A stretch of 64,000 nucleotides of DNA from Oscarella lobularis (Eukaryota; Porifera; Homoscleromorpha; Homosclerophorida; Oscarellidae). The notes beneath the pieces are model-generated. The model was not told the origin of the DNA and ran no database searches. It saw only the letters and a list, made by a program, of their open reading frames with translations. The stretch spans positions 3,957,733 through 4,021,732 of the forward strand of contig NC_089175.1 of assembly GCF_947507565.1 (NCBI RefSeq). The letters are read 5' to 3'. Numbering within the stretch: the first letter of the stretch is position 1; the number at the start of each line of letters is the position of its first letter. The translations under genes and the position numbers were made by a program. Below are positions 12,300 through 23,262 of this stretch, piece after piece.

Positions 12300-12930
12300 A
12301 TGAGCGTCTCTTGGACGAGATTGGTTATGAAGAAACTCTCCTAGATGTGACTCCGTGTTTCTTTCAATTGCATGCATATGTGGTGGCTCAAGTCGCTAAT
12401 CAGAGTATTTATTACTGTATACAACACTAGGAAGCCAGAATTGAACCCACGTTTGCATAATAATGCTGTTCTGTGGCTAGTGGCGACGGCCAGGCTACTG
12501 TAAATATACACTGTTCAGACGAGTCTGGTCGTAGTAGGACCCTTCTTGAACGACTTCTCAACTATCTGAGTCCTCTTCGAGCACAGAAAACGGATCCGTC
12601 GTTTAGGCAACAAAGAGCATGCGCACTGAGCAAGTAAGAAAATCAATAAATTCGGAATGAAAATAAGGCCATTTCTGCAACAAGGCAGTGCACTTGTAGG
12701 ACAATCAGAAACAATAGATATAGCCTTTGAGGCATCAGAGGCTGTTTTGAAAACAGACTCAATCGAGTTATCTATTCTAATACCGGTACTCTTTACACCC
12801 ACCCGAGAAGATCAAATCAAGAAACGCACAAATACTGGTCATAAACTTACTAGCGAGAACAACATAGATAGATTCCTGTCATGGGAAGCCTGAGAGGAGC
12901 AAATTGAGTAACCCTATAAACAGCAGCTCA
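12300..12930. other. No convincing gene
   Basis: Several frames of 80-95 codons exist on both strands, but none has domain content or good splice signals. Confidence 0.4.
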
Positions 12931-12960
12931 TCAATTCATAACCCAGGAGAAATCTCCTCA

Positions 12961-13310
12961 CTAAGAATTGAGATGTGGAAAATTTTCGCATAGACTTTTG
13001 ACGAGTTCTGTGTTTTCAATTCCTTTTGCAAGCGTGTCAAGAACGGCATCGAGAAAATTACTCGTTGGATTTTCCTCAATCCATTGTCGTAAACATTTTG
13101 TTGTCCAGTACACGTTGTCACGAGACCCACATTCCGCTTTCTCTTTCTCGACATTTTCAGCAAACAACGGGCCCTCTCTAAAGGATGGCTCAATTGTCCG
13201 AATAAAATCTTTAAAAAGACTCCAATTGTCTGAAAACATTTCAGACACAAATTTAACTTGGTGATCTACACGTACACAAGCGGTAACTGAAACAAGTTCT
13301 TCTTAGACAA
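12961..13310 (-). CDS. Death-domain C-terminal exon
   Basis: The exon reads HQVKFVSEMFSDNWSLFKDF and on to TTKCLRQWIEENPTSNFLD, AVLDTLAKGIENTELVKSL and CENFPHLNS followed by a stop. The order of amphipathic helices and the W-rich start with the CLRQW and ELVKSL segments match the death-domain fold (six-helix adaptor domain of apoptotic and innate signalling). Upstream coding probably starts near 13405 (MSPKDTEADSPPP). A 34-bp tandem duplication of GATTCACCGCCGCCAGG at 13330-13385 shifts frame there, so the joining of first exons is ambiguous. Confidence 0.55.
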
Positions 13311-13482
13311 CACTTTGACATAATCGTCACCTGGCGGCGGTGAATCGGCACAATGTTGCACCCCCTGGCGGCGGTGAATCAGCTTCTGTATCCTTAGGGC
13401 TCATCGAGTCACGACGACGACTACAAAACCTAAAACCAAATAAAGAAATAAATTGCAACTGTATATATGCTAATAGAAACAG

Positions 13483-13683
13483 ACCATGTACAGTCTGAGG
13501 TGTTCTGCTATGTCATCTCAGCAAGCTTGAAATTTTCAATGCAGGGTATCCGACTTGGAACATACGACGGGTGGCAGCGCAATGAAATTGCGTCGTATGC
13601 AAGATTGTTTTCTATCGTCCGTTGAAGCTCGGCTACCCTATTATTAATAAGAGGCTGACACGATGAGGTTACTACACCACCTA
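13483..13683 (-). repeat. Detached copy of a neighbouring gene's 3' end
   Basis: About 200 bp nearly identical to 18435-18643, the 3' UTR plus last codons of the minus-strand membrane protein gene at 18638-22522. The copy stops exactly at the CCTACTT of the terminal codons and is followed directly by the 45-bp satellite. Confidence 0.85.
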
Positions 13684-15518
13684 CTTATATATACCGCCTG
13701 CCGGAAGAGTACGAACACCGCCTGACGGAATATATATACCGGCGGAGTACGAACAACGCCTCACGGTATATATATAAAGCCTACCGGCGGAGTACGAACA
13801 ATGCCTGACGGAATATATATACCGCCTACCGGCGGAGTACGAACACCGCCTGACGAAATATATACACTGAAGGCGGAGTACGAACATCCCCTGAAGAAAT
13901 ATATATACTGCCTGCCGGAAAAGTACGAACATTGCCTGACGGAATATATACCGCTTGCCGGCGGAGTACGAATATCTCCTGACGGAATATATATACCGCC
14001 TGCCGGCAGAGTACGAACACCGCCCGACGGAATATATATATACCGCCTGCAGGCGGAGTACGAACACCGCCTGACGGAATATATATACCGCCTGGAGGCG
14101 GAGTACGAACACCCCCTGACGGAATATACTGTATATACCGCTTACCGGAGGAGTACGAACGCATGACGGAATATATACCGCCTGCAGGCGGAGTACGAAC
14201 AACGCCTGACGGAATATATAAACCGCCTGCCGGAGGTGTACGAACACCGCCTGACGGAATATATACCGCCTGCCGGAGGAGTACGAACAACGCCTGACGG
14301 AATATATATACCGCCTGTAGGCGGAGCACGAACAACGCCTGACGGAATATATAAACCGCCTGCCGGAGGTGTACGAACACCGCCTGACGGAATATATATA
14401 CCGCCTGCAGGCGGAGTACGAACAACGCCTGACGGAATATATACCGCCTGCAGTCGGAGTACGAACACCGCCTGACGGAATATATATACCGCCTGCAGTC
14501 GGAGTACGAACACCGCCTGACGGAATATATATACCGCCTTGCCGGAATATATATACCGCCTGCAGGCGGAGTACGAACAACGCCTGACGGAATATATACC
14601 GCCTGCCGGAGGAGTACGAACAACGCCTGACGGAATATATATACCGCCTGTAGGCGGAGCACGAACAACGCCTGACGGAATATATACCGCCTGCCGGAGG
14701 AGTACGAACAACGCCTGACGGAATTTATACACGGAGTGGAGTACGAACAATGCCTGACGGAATATATATACCGCCTGCCGGTTGAGTACGAACACTACCT
14801 GAAGGAATATATATATACCACCTGTAGGCGGAGTACGAACAACACCAGACGGAATATATATATATCGCTTACCGGCGGAGTACGAACGCCTGACGGAATA
14901 TATATACCGCCCCCCGGAAGAGTACGAAAACGCCTGACGAAATATATATACCGTCTGCCGGAGGAGTACGAACAACGCCTGACGAAATATATATTCCGCC
15001 TGCCGGAGGAGTACGTACAACGCCTGACGGAATATACATACCGCCTACCGGCGGAGTACGAACAATGCCTGACGGAATATATATACAGAATGCAGGCAGA
15101 GTACGAACACCGCCTGACGGAATATATATACCGCCTGCCGGCAGAGTACGAACACCGCCTGACGGAATATATATACCGCCTGCAGGCGGAGTACGAACAA
15201 CGGCTGACGGAATTTATACACGGCCTGCCGGAGGAGTACGAACAACGCCTGACGGAATATATATACCGCCTGCAGGCGGAGTACGAACACTACCTGAAGG
15301 AATATATAAACCGCCTGCAGGCGGAATACGAACGCCGCCTGACGCAATGTGCGGAGTATGAACACCGCCGGACGAAATATATATACCTCCTGAAGGCGGA
15401 GTACGAACATCCCCTGAAGAAATATATATACCGCCTGCCGGAAAAGTACGAACATTGCCTGACGGAATATATACCGCTTGCCGGCGGAGTACGAACAATG
15501 CCTGACGAAATATATATA
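13684..15518. repeat. 45-bp satellite, main array (left part)
   Basis: About 40 head-to-tail 45-bp units (GTACGAAC starts at 14058 and 14103, for example). Because 45 is a multiple of three and the consensus lacks stops in five of the six frames, it creates long open frames of up to 299 codons. On the plus strand these repeat EYEQRLTEYIYRLQA, on the minus strand SGVVRTPPAGGIYIP or FRQALFVLRLQAVYI. I treat these as by-products of the repeat. Confidence 0.95.
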
Positions 15519-16442
15519 CAGTACCGGTCATAAGTATCAGGCCACCCCTAGTAACCCTTATACAGAGTCAAGTTTGTATGATGCGTGATAAAAAAGTCTC
15601 TCTTTGCTTTTAGCAAAGCTTTATTTTAAAAGAAGAGATAAGTCTTAAATTTGTAAAAAAAACAATTGTAGCAAATTTGTGGCAATTCCATTGAGACAAT
15701 ACGCGCTTTAGTGATCACACTAAGAATAATACCCTTCACCGAACATAGGACAATTTTTGCGTAAAAATTGAATTTTCCTATGGTTAATTTTTTTAATTAA
15801 CTGAAAAGTGGTTAAAGTTTAACATGACAAATGTTGCAAAGTTGTTTTCCGCATGCCTCCGGTTTGGGGCTAGGAAGCTACTCTGTTTGCAATAACGCCA
15901 TTTTACCACCTTTTCATTTTAATTCTCTAAACTGGTCTAACTAATGCTTTAGAAATCGAAGTTGTCATTAGATGAAAGAGGAATAAATAAGCATCCTTTA
16001 CAGTTCTTTTACTGAAGTTGCTGATGCTTTTAACAGAAATTTCTACGTATAGTTCTAAAACAAGGATTTTCTTAATGCTTTGCAAAAAATTAAAACTTTA
16101 AAAATTTCTGATTTTTGCCTTTAGTTAGGTTGGTTTCAATCTCAAAAATTTCGCAAGCAATAAAACTAATGCTTATTAACTTTGGAAGTCAAATATTAAT
16201 TCATTTTGCCTAAGTTTTGCTTAACTTTCAAAACGCACTATAAATAGACAGGGTTACAGTACTGCTTTTGTAACGCCACACAGTTGCTACAAAACTTGCA
16301 ACATTTGTTCTACGAAAGAGCAACGGTAGAAGGTTGTTACTAGTGCAAACAGAAGTTCGACTTCTACGTGAATGAATGAGCGCGTATTACGACAATGATT
16401 ACTAAAGAAACCAGGGTGGCCTAATACATATGATCGGTACTG
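15519..16442. mobile_element. 924-bp TIR element with TA target duplication (Tc1/mariner-type MITE)
   Basis: The left end is CAGTACCGGTCATAAG then TATCAGGCCACCC. The right end, reverse-complemented, is CAGTACCGATCATATG then TATTAGGCCACCC: 29 bp with three mismatches. The element is flanked on both sides by TA inside a TATATATA stretch, and identical satellite units continue on both sides. The interior is AT-rich and has no transposase frame, so it is a non-autonomous element inserted into the 45-bp array. Confidence 0.85.
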
Positions 16443-16724
16443 TATATATATATATAGCGCTTGCCGGAAGAGTACGAACACCGCCTGACGGAATATACAC
16501 CGCCTGCAGGCGGAGTACGAAAACGCCTGACGGAATATATATACCGCCTGCAGGCGGAGTACGAACACTGCCTGACGAAATATATATACCGCCTGCCGGA
16601 AAAGTACAAACACCGCCTGACGAAATATATTTACCGCCTGCCGGAGGAGTACGAACATCCCTTGACGAAATATATATACCGCCTGCCGGAAAAGTACAAA
16701 CACCGCCTGACGAAATATATATAC
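16443..16724. repeat. 45-bp satellite, main array (right part)
   Basis: About six further units in the same orientation as 13684-15518, separated from them by the TIR element. The right edge abuts the truncated proline dehydrogenase gene. Confidence 0.93.
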
Positions 16725-17857
16725 GTATTGATCTATTGCTGCACGCTGGAGTAATACATCAACTGTGCGATTATAAGATGCATTCGTATCAGCGTAGGTC
16801 GACTGGATTAGATCAGGCCGTCCTATGCTTTGAGCACGGGATCTCTCGTACTCAAGATAGGCTCCTCGAACGACTTTGGTGGCATAGCGAAAGCCAGATA
16901 AATCTCCTATCTCGAGATGGCGTTTATTAGCCGCATCTGTTTCCTGGAGAGAAAGATAGAGGAGAGAGAATAAGCCTCAACTCTGAGATAATCCTGCTGG
17001 GTATTCCACACGTTGATACAGTCACCTTTATTGTGTGATGATTGCGTGATGAGAGCCAGTGCATGAATGGCTGGCTGCATCTCGTGGTATTCAGCATCGA
17101 TGAGCATGTTCACTTTGGCTCTAGTGCAGGCCTAGAAGTAAATAACCAAAAATTTATAAATAAACAGCTGGAGAAGTGATGGTACCTTCGCAATGTCATC
17201 TAGCCTGGTACAGGTTGAATTAAACTCATCAAGGCAGTCATGTTCCAAGGCATTGTCAGACAAACGTCCATGCAGCTGAAGGGAGAATAAAAGAGTGAAT
17301 TCATTTATGTATATATCTCTACTTCTCCAGTTTTGATTTTAGGCAAAATTCCGTCGCTATCAGTAATCTTTCTACTAAGTAAGGTCTGCAAAAAAACGTA
17401 AGTAGTCTAACTAGGTAGAAGCAATTCAGTACAAGCAATTTTGGCCGAACGAGTGCCGTTGGTTTGACCTGGATTGCACCTTGTACGCCACTGACACAAG
17501 TCCGCTCTCAAAATCCTAAGAACAACCGTCTGGCTGCATGCCCCGAATCAAGAAAAGCTAAACGTTCTCATCCAGAAGAGTTTCTCTACAAGAATCTTTC
17601 GTATTTAATTATTTTTATTATTATAAGGTTGACTGACCTTTGGTGCGTATCTTCGTTTGCGAGGCCCTGCTCATCGTCTGGTAAATCTTCGATCGACGGC
17701 CCCGCATAGAACATACACTGTATACCCGCTTCGACGAATTTTTCATTGTGAGTTTTTGTGACGTCGTCGTGACTACTTCCGGCCACAAACTGACCGAAGA
17801 ATGATCGTCTCATGACGCCATCGAACAAGGCTAAGAACGCTGCGCAAAATCGAGAAT
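16725..17857 (-). pseudogene. PRODH: Proline dehydrogenase, decayed and 3'-truncated
   Basis: Exons read in order on the minus strand: 17638-17857 (FFGQFVAG, matching the PRODH F-G-x-F-V-A-G segment), 17433-17585, 17323-17385, 17186-17275, 16982-17131 (MLIDAEYHEMQPAIHAL, then NTQQDYLR) and 16725-16943 (YATKVVRGAYLEYERSRA, the flavin-barrel VRGAYL motif). PRODH oxidises proline to pyrroline-5-carboxylate in mitochondria. Exons 3 to 6 join in phase, with one intron of only 38 bp. The second exon has an in-frame TAG after LLDENV and a frame change before VKPTALVRPKLL. The C-terminal barrel residues (YGP...LPYLSRR region in family members) are absent because the coding sequence runs into the 45-bp satellite. 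A non-functional copy is most likely. Confidence 0.7.
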
Positions 17858-18130
17858 CTAAACGAAACGTTTCAAAACGCTAATGGATAGTAAATCTAAG
17901 TTTACTGCTGGGCTGTTGTCGACGAAACTATCGATTGCGCTCAGTCGGAGAATGAGAATGGAGCGGAGTAACTATCGGAATGCAACGCGTACGCCGATTC
18001 TGTGTCAAGGCGGAAAGATGATATAAGTCTCGTCGAGCGTCGAATCGTCCGAAGCGATGGCCTCCTGCAGCACAAATACGCTAGGTGAGTGTCTGTCGCG
18101 TCTGTAGGCGAAGACAAGTGCTCGTTCAAG
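17858..18130 (-). other. Upstream region of the PRODH-like gene
   Basis: A minus-strand frame at 17941-18129 is rich in Arg and Ser (RRPSLRTIRRSTRLISS). It could be a mitochondrial leader spliced in phase (donor GTTACT, acceptor TTTAG at 17858) to the first recognised PRODH exon. No ATG was secured. Nothing else is seen here or at 18130-18430. Confidence 0.3.
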
Positions 18131-18637
18131 CTCGATTGGCTGCAAGAGCTCTCCGAAGTCCGTCCTGCAAAGCTCCGGCCCGGTTTACGCGTTCGTCATC
18201 GCAAATTCGACGAAGAACGCTTCGCGACATATGACATGAAGTTCCCGTTTGCTCATTTATTTATTTATTCATTTACTCGTGTCTGGAGCAAGCTGCGGGA
18301 GAAAAGGCTCAATTGAATTAGCTAAAAAATCAAGTGCATACACTGTATTCTCTGTAAAAGATCCACACGCCCATTCAATCTCGCTCAATTTGCTCCACAC
18401 TCACGTTTACCTTCGTTCTAATCACGATAGACTACATGTATGTACAGTCTGAGGTGTTCTGCTATATCATCTCAGCAAGCTTGAAATTTTAGTCATTGCA
18501 GGGTATCCGACTTGGAACATACGACGGGTTGATGCGCAATGAAATTGCGTCGTATGCAAGATTGTTTTCTATCGTCCGTTGAAGCTCGGCTACCCTATTA
18601 TTAATAAGAGGCTGACACGATGAGGTTACTACACCAC

Positions 18638-21600
18638 CTACTTTTTCTTCGCCAAGCAGAGAGCGTAAAGAAGACATAATGCAATAACGCTCATTAGTCC
18701 AAAACCCGAGATGCTCACGACGAGCACTATCCAATAGTTTCTGCACGGTGCTGTGCTCCCTAGCCGTTCCTCTACACAAAAAAATAATTGACATACCAAC
18801 CTCAGGGTTCTGCCCACACGAGTCGGCATGGGTCGGCCCCGACCCTCACTCCCCTATCGCCGACCCATACTACTAAAACGTTATGAAAGCCCGTAGCCTG
18901 CAATAATTGCAGCTGGATACATCGTCCAAAACAAATTTGAAAATGGTCCAAGACAATTTTAAAAATGGTCCAAGACAATTTTAAAATTTGTCCTAAAACA
19001 GTTTTAAAACTTCTTCCTAGACAATTCTAAAATTGTTCCAGGACAATTTTAAAACTTGTTCCTAGACAATTCTAAAATTGAAGGACAATTCTAAAATCGT
19101 CCCAAGACAATTTTCTCTCGCCCCAAAACTGTGGAGCCCGTTCTCTCGCCCCCAAACTGTGGAGCCCGTTCTCTCGCCCCCAAACTGTGGAGCCCGTTCT
19201 CTCGCCCCCAAACTGTGGAGCCCGTTCTCTCGCCCCAAAACTGTGGAGCCCGTTCTCTCGCCCCAAAACTGTGGAGCCCGTTCTCTCGCCCCAAAGCTGT
19301 GGATAGGACAATTTTAAAAATCGTCTAAGACAATTTTAAAAATTGTCCAAGACAATATTAAAAATCGTCCAAGACAATTTAAATATGGTCCAAGACAATT
19401 TTTAAAATGGTCCAAGGAATCGTCCAAGGCAATATTTTAAAATTGCGTATTATGTCTATCCTTCCAGACTTCCCACACTGAATTTCTCGGCAGATCCCTG
19501 TATTGTGGTATACCGGTCATAATTCACGACGCAACTTAAATCTTTTTAAAAATGATGCGCAGCAATTACTGATCTGCGATCGGCAAAAAATGATGGTCTC
19601 AATTTTTTTGTTTTTGTTGGGCGTGAATTTTCGTTTTGATCGCGTTCATTTCTTGCGGGGCGTGGATCATGGATTTCATCGCAACGAACGCATACCATCA
19701 AACGAAAAATCGATTGCGAGTGAATTTTTCAATTAGTAAGTTTAGAGAAGAAAAGGAGCAAGACTTTCGTAGTTGAATACCTTGACTAGATATGTATTGT
19801 TAACAGTCTCAAAATAACTTTACTGTGACAAGTGTCTCCCTTTCGTTGCGCGCGAGCGACGCTTGCGGTTCAGGCGCAAGGAACGACACTCGCGCATAAA
19901 AAGTACTCTGTAGCGTTGGCGGGAACGCCCACTTTTGAGGGGCAAGTGTCTCCCTTTCGTTGCGCGCGAGCGACGCTTGCGGTTCAGGCGCAAGGAACGC
20001 CACTCGCGCATAAAAAGTACTTTGTAATGTTGGCGGGAACGCCCACTTTCGAGGGGTAAGTGTCTCCCTTTCGTTGCGCGCGAGCGACGCTTGCGGTTCA
20101 GGCGCAAGGAACGCCACTCGCGCATAAAAAGTACTCTGTAGCGTTGGCGGGAACGCCCACTTTCGAAGGGTAAGTGTCTTCAATTCCGTTGCGCGCGAGC
20201 GACGCTTGCGGTTCAGACGCAAGGAACGCCACTCTCGCATAAAAAGTACTTTGTAATGTTGGCGAACGCCCACTTTCGAGGGGTGTCTTCAATTCGTTGC
20301 GCGCGAGCGGCGCTTGCGGTTCAGGCGCAAGGAACGCCACTCGCGCATAAAAATTAGCGAACGCCCACTTTTGACAGACAGATTTTCTCGGACAATTTTA
20401 AAATTGTCTTGGACGATTTGTCTTGGACGATTAATTAAAATTGTCTCGGACAATTTCAAAAAGTGTCTCGGACAATTCTAAAAATTGTGTCAAGACAATT
20501 CTAAAATTGTGCCAAGACAATTTTCTCTCGCCTCAAAACTGTGTTGCCCGTTCTCTCGCCTCAAAACTGTGTTGCCCGTTCTCTCGCCTCAAAACTGTGT
20601 TGCCCGTTCTCTTGCCTCAAAACTGTGGAGTGCGTTCTCTCGCTTCAATACAGTGGAGTGCGTTCTCTCGCCCCAAAACTGAGGAGCCCGATCGCTCGCT
20701 TCAAAACAAAGCAGTATCTGCATGTGATCACAGGGTATCTGTGATCACAGAGGAATATCACAGGGCAATTTTAAAAATTGTTTAAGGACTTTTTGAAAAA
20801 ATTGTCCAAGACAATTTTAAAAATTGTCCAAGACAATATTAAAATTGTCCAAGACAATATTAAAAATTGTCCAAGATAATTTTTGAAATGGTCCAAGACA
20901 ATTTTTAAAATGGTCCAAGACAATTTTTAAAATGGTCCAAGACAATTTTATGAATCGTCCAAGGCAAGATTTTAAAATTGTCTAGGACCATTTTAAAATT
21001 GCGTATTATGTCTATCCTTCCAGACCTTCTTCCCACACTAAAAAATTCTAGGCAGAACCCTGCAACCTGTACAGTTTCTCACCTGCCAGAACTCCCTCCT
21101 GAACAGAAATTATAGTTCCGTTTTCGTACGCAATTATCATCGTGACGTTGCGAGCATTCGACAGAGGGTCTGGAGACAGTGGATCAGCAAGAGCGTCATA
21201 AGTGAAAATCTGCTTACTATTTGAATTGAATTCGGTGAAACCAGTGCCGGCACTTGGACCAACTCCTGACGACGTGGGCGTCGAGACTTCAGCAGGTGCA
21301 CCCGAAGAACGTATAACAGCTGACGTCGTCACGTCCAATAAACTCGAAGATTTCGTTTCAGCACTTTCGCACGCGTTCCGGACGTAGAGCGTCGTGGCGT
21401 AATCCCGACTCTCCCATCCGTTGTCCGCTTTCAATGTGCAATTCAGGAAGACGTTACAGCAGACAGTCGAGTCCCAAGCTCTTGCGTAGAAGTCTAGGCG
21501 AACGAGAAGCGTCGCATTGAGCCAATGATTGGGACGCGTCGTCGCATTGCGAAGCCGGAAGACGTCCGAGCTTAGGCCAGAACAACTCAGCCTGCCACTC

Positions 21601-22522
21601 GAGACGGAAGGATACGAATAAACCTCGCATTGAACATGGAATAGCTTTGTCCCATTCTGTATTGAATCAATTGTCTGACAGCCAAGCAGTGAGCCAAACT
21701 CTAAAGAAAAGAATTTTCAATTACCATACATTCTCGTATATGTATACCGTGCAAAAAAGCATTGGCTTTGATAGTGACTTTTCGCACCGAGTTCTCCGCC
21801 TCGAAGATGAACCGGGTCGCGTTTCGATGTCGAAACGAGTCGATCGCCGTAGACGTTACAAAAACGTCCGGGTCGCTTGAAACTTTCAACAGCAAGATGA
21901 CGCTTTTCGACGTCCCGATATAGAGAGCCAGAGAAACAGGATCTCTTCCTGTTCGATCAATTCTAGCTCTGATCTTCACTTTCCCATCCAATTGCCTTTC
22001 TTGATGCAATTCGACGTTGAACTCAGAGACATCTAAAAGAGACTATCACGCAAAGGAACGATAAGGCATGGCGGAGATTAACTAGTTTTTCTCAGCCGTA
22101 CTATGCCGCTCTCACTGCTGAGTTCAGATGGATTGGCATAGGCAATAGCTTTAAAGGAATGACTCAGAATAGTGTCGTCAATTTTAGCGAAGTGCAGAAC
22201 GGATTTGACCGTTGAATGAAAGACTTTGTATCTGGTTGCTGTCGTATTTGGCTCAATAACCCAACTCATATTTTCCAGCTTGCCATCGCCATGGTATGTG
22301 TATGAGATGGTTGCCGAACCGTTGATTGGTACATCGACGTACTGATTTGCTGGACTGCACAGTGCTTTGTACTCAATATGTCTTAGTTTCGATAGCACGC
22401 TGTAATTTTCCGTGAGGCGCAGTTGCTGTAAGAGAGTGAGTTTACCTGATTGGGTGCAATGGTACTAATGATGTGCTTGACGAGGAGACTATAGCGAGAA
22501 GGACAAAACCAACGTGCGCCAT
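18638..22522 (-). CDS. Type I membrane glycoprotein, unknown family (five exons, 476 aa)
   Basis: Exons 22446-22522, 22083-22399, 21748-22032, 21083-21700 and 18638-18771 join in phase and sum to 1,431 bp, a multiple of three. Start is MAHVGFVLLAIVSSSSTS, a signal peptide. The ectodomain has several beta-sandwich-like segments with scattered cysteines and many N-x-S/T sites (NGSATIS, NMSWV, NATLL), then a Ser/Thr-rich stalk. The last exon holds Cys, a hydrophobic helix (WIVLVVSISGFGLMSVIAL) and a three-lysine end. Introns 1-3 are 46-50 bp, while intron 4 is about 2.3 kb and full of tandem repeats. The domain type is not recognised; Ig-like folds are possible. Confidence 0.7.
18930..19112. repeat. 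AATTGTC-type palindromic repeats
   Basis: Runs of GGTCCAAGACAATTTTAAAA and related palindromes, matching those at 590-690 and 20380-21000. The motif continues at 19310-19440. Confidence 0.8.
19113..19309. repeat. 28-bp tandem repeat (seven copies)
   Basis: Units of CTCTCGCCCC, AAAACTGTGG and AGCCCGTT repeat almost perfectly. A diverged set, CTCTCGCCTC / AAAACTGTGT / TGCCCGTT, lies at about 20525-20700. Because 28 is not a multiple of three, translated frames change at each unit, which argues against coding. Confidence 0.9.
19440..19800. repeat. Dispersed repeat, copy 2
   Basis: Counterpart of 1-340, with the same order of sub-blocks and a few insertions and deletions. It lies in the last intron of the membrane protein gene. 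Confidence 0.8.
19829..20370. repeat. 114-bp GC-rich tandem repeat (about five copies)
   Basis: AGTGTCTCCC starts at 19831, 19945, 20059 and 20173, exactly 114 bp apart. The last unit is shorter. Same family as 375-575. Confidence 0.92.
20380..21000. repeat. Mixed palindromic and 28-bp repeats
   Basis: AATTGTC palindromes, the diverged 28-bp repeat (about 20525-20700) and a short TGTGATCACAG duplication near 20725-20755. Confidence 0.8.
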
Positions 22523-22819
22523 CGCACTTTCTCAAGGTATCTGCGCACCACATCATTCCGTGGTCGAGGACAACAAATCACAGTTGAGAGACAACACACG
22601 TGCGCGAATAAATATATACATATGTACTGTCTTATCGAAAAGCGGCTATTCGTCGCTGACGGTACTTAAACGCCTTAAACGGGGCTTTAGGTTAGCACTG
22701 AGTGCTTTGCTGCTGCTTTGTAAGGTAGCCAGACACCGCAGGGGACTCTCCGGCCGAATTACAGGCGAAACTTACACGCGCGCGCGCGAACGCCTTCGCT
22801 TTGCGCGACTTTCCCGTCG

Positions 22820-22843
22820 CTCTCTCTCTCTCTCTCTCTCTCT
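22820..22843. repeat. CT dinucleotide microsatellite
   Basis: Twelve CT repeats in the gap between the minus-strand membrane protein and the Delta cluster. The rest of 22530-23060 shows no gene. Confidence 0.9.
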
Positions 22844-23067
22844 AGTTTCTCTAGTCTCGCCGAACACTCCACGGCAGGGCTGAAGGACTGCCCTGAAGGA
22901 CTGCATACCGTAACTTAGGGCTCCCGGACTATCGTCGCGACAGGTTCCGGAAAAACTCTGGAAGCGGGGTTTTGGGAGCAGGAATCAGAACGGGCAGTCC
23001 AAATCCAAGTGGTCTCAACCAGTTTCGACGTTCATGGGGCTAAACAGTCTCCAAAAACCTTCGGATT

Positions 23068-23140
23068 ATGACAGCTGCTGCCCATCGCTTGATTTCGGCC
23101 ACCAAAGGCAGACTATTCTTCCAGAATCTCTCGGAAATTT
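23068..23140 (+). pseudogene. Death-domain gene 5' fragment
   Basis: GATTATGACAGCTGCTGC followed by CGCTTGATTT and GCCACCAAA matches the start of the death-domain gene at 42535. It encodes MTAAAHRLISATKGR compared with MTAAAAIDRLILATKSR there. Homology is lost after about 70 bp. It marks the left edge of the Delta cluster, as the other copy marks the right edge. Confidence 0.65.
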
Positions 23141-23190
23141 ACTTTTCTTTGTCCTTAGAGAGCTCTTGCGTGAACAATACTTCTTACTTT

Positions 23191-23226
23191 CACGTGATAT
23201 CACGCGATTCTCTGTCACTGATTGGT
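23191..23226 (+). promoter_or_regulatory. Conserved 36-bp class A promoter block, gene A1
   Basis: CACGTGATATCACGCGA, 12 bp, then GATTGGT, ending 37 bp before the ATG. CACGTG is an E-box and GATTGG is an inverted CCAAT box. The same 36-bp layout precedes five other class A genes. Confidence 0.6.
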
Positions 23227-23262
23227 CTGCACCCTGAACCGTGTCAGCCCACGAAAATCCCT

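Noticed and set aside
13684-15533. Long open frames (up to 299 codons) over the 45-bp repeat as genuine proteins
   Set aside because: Frames are open on both strands and in several phases simply because the repeat unit is a multiple of three and lacks stops. There is no independent start, unique sequence or splice context.
19072-19328. Plus and minus frames over the 28-bp repeat
   Set aside because: Unit length is not a multiple of three and peptide repeats appear in all frames, which is typical of non-coding tandem repeats.
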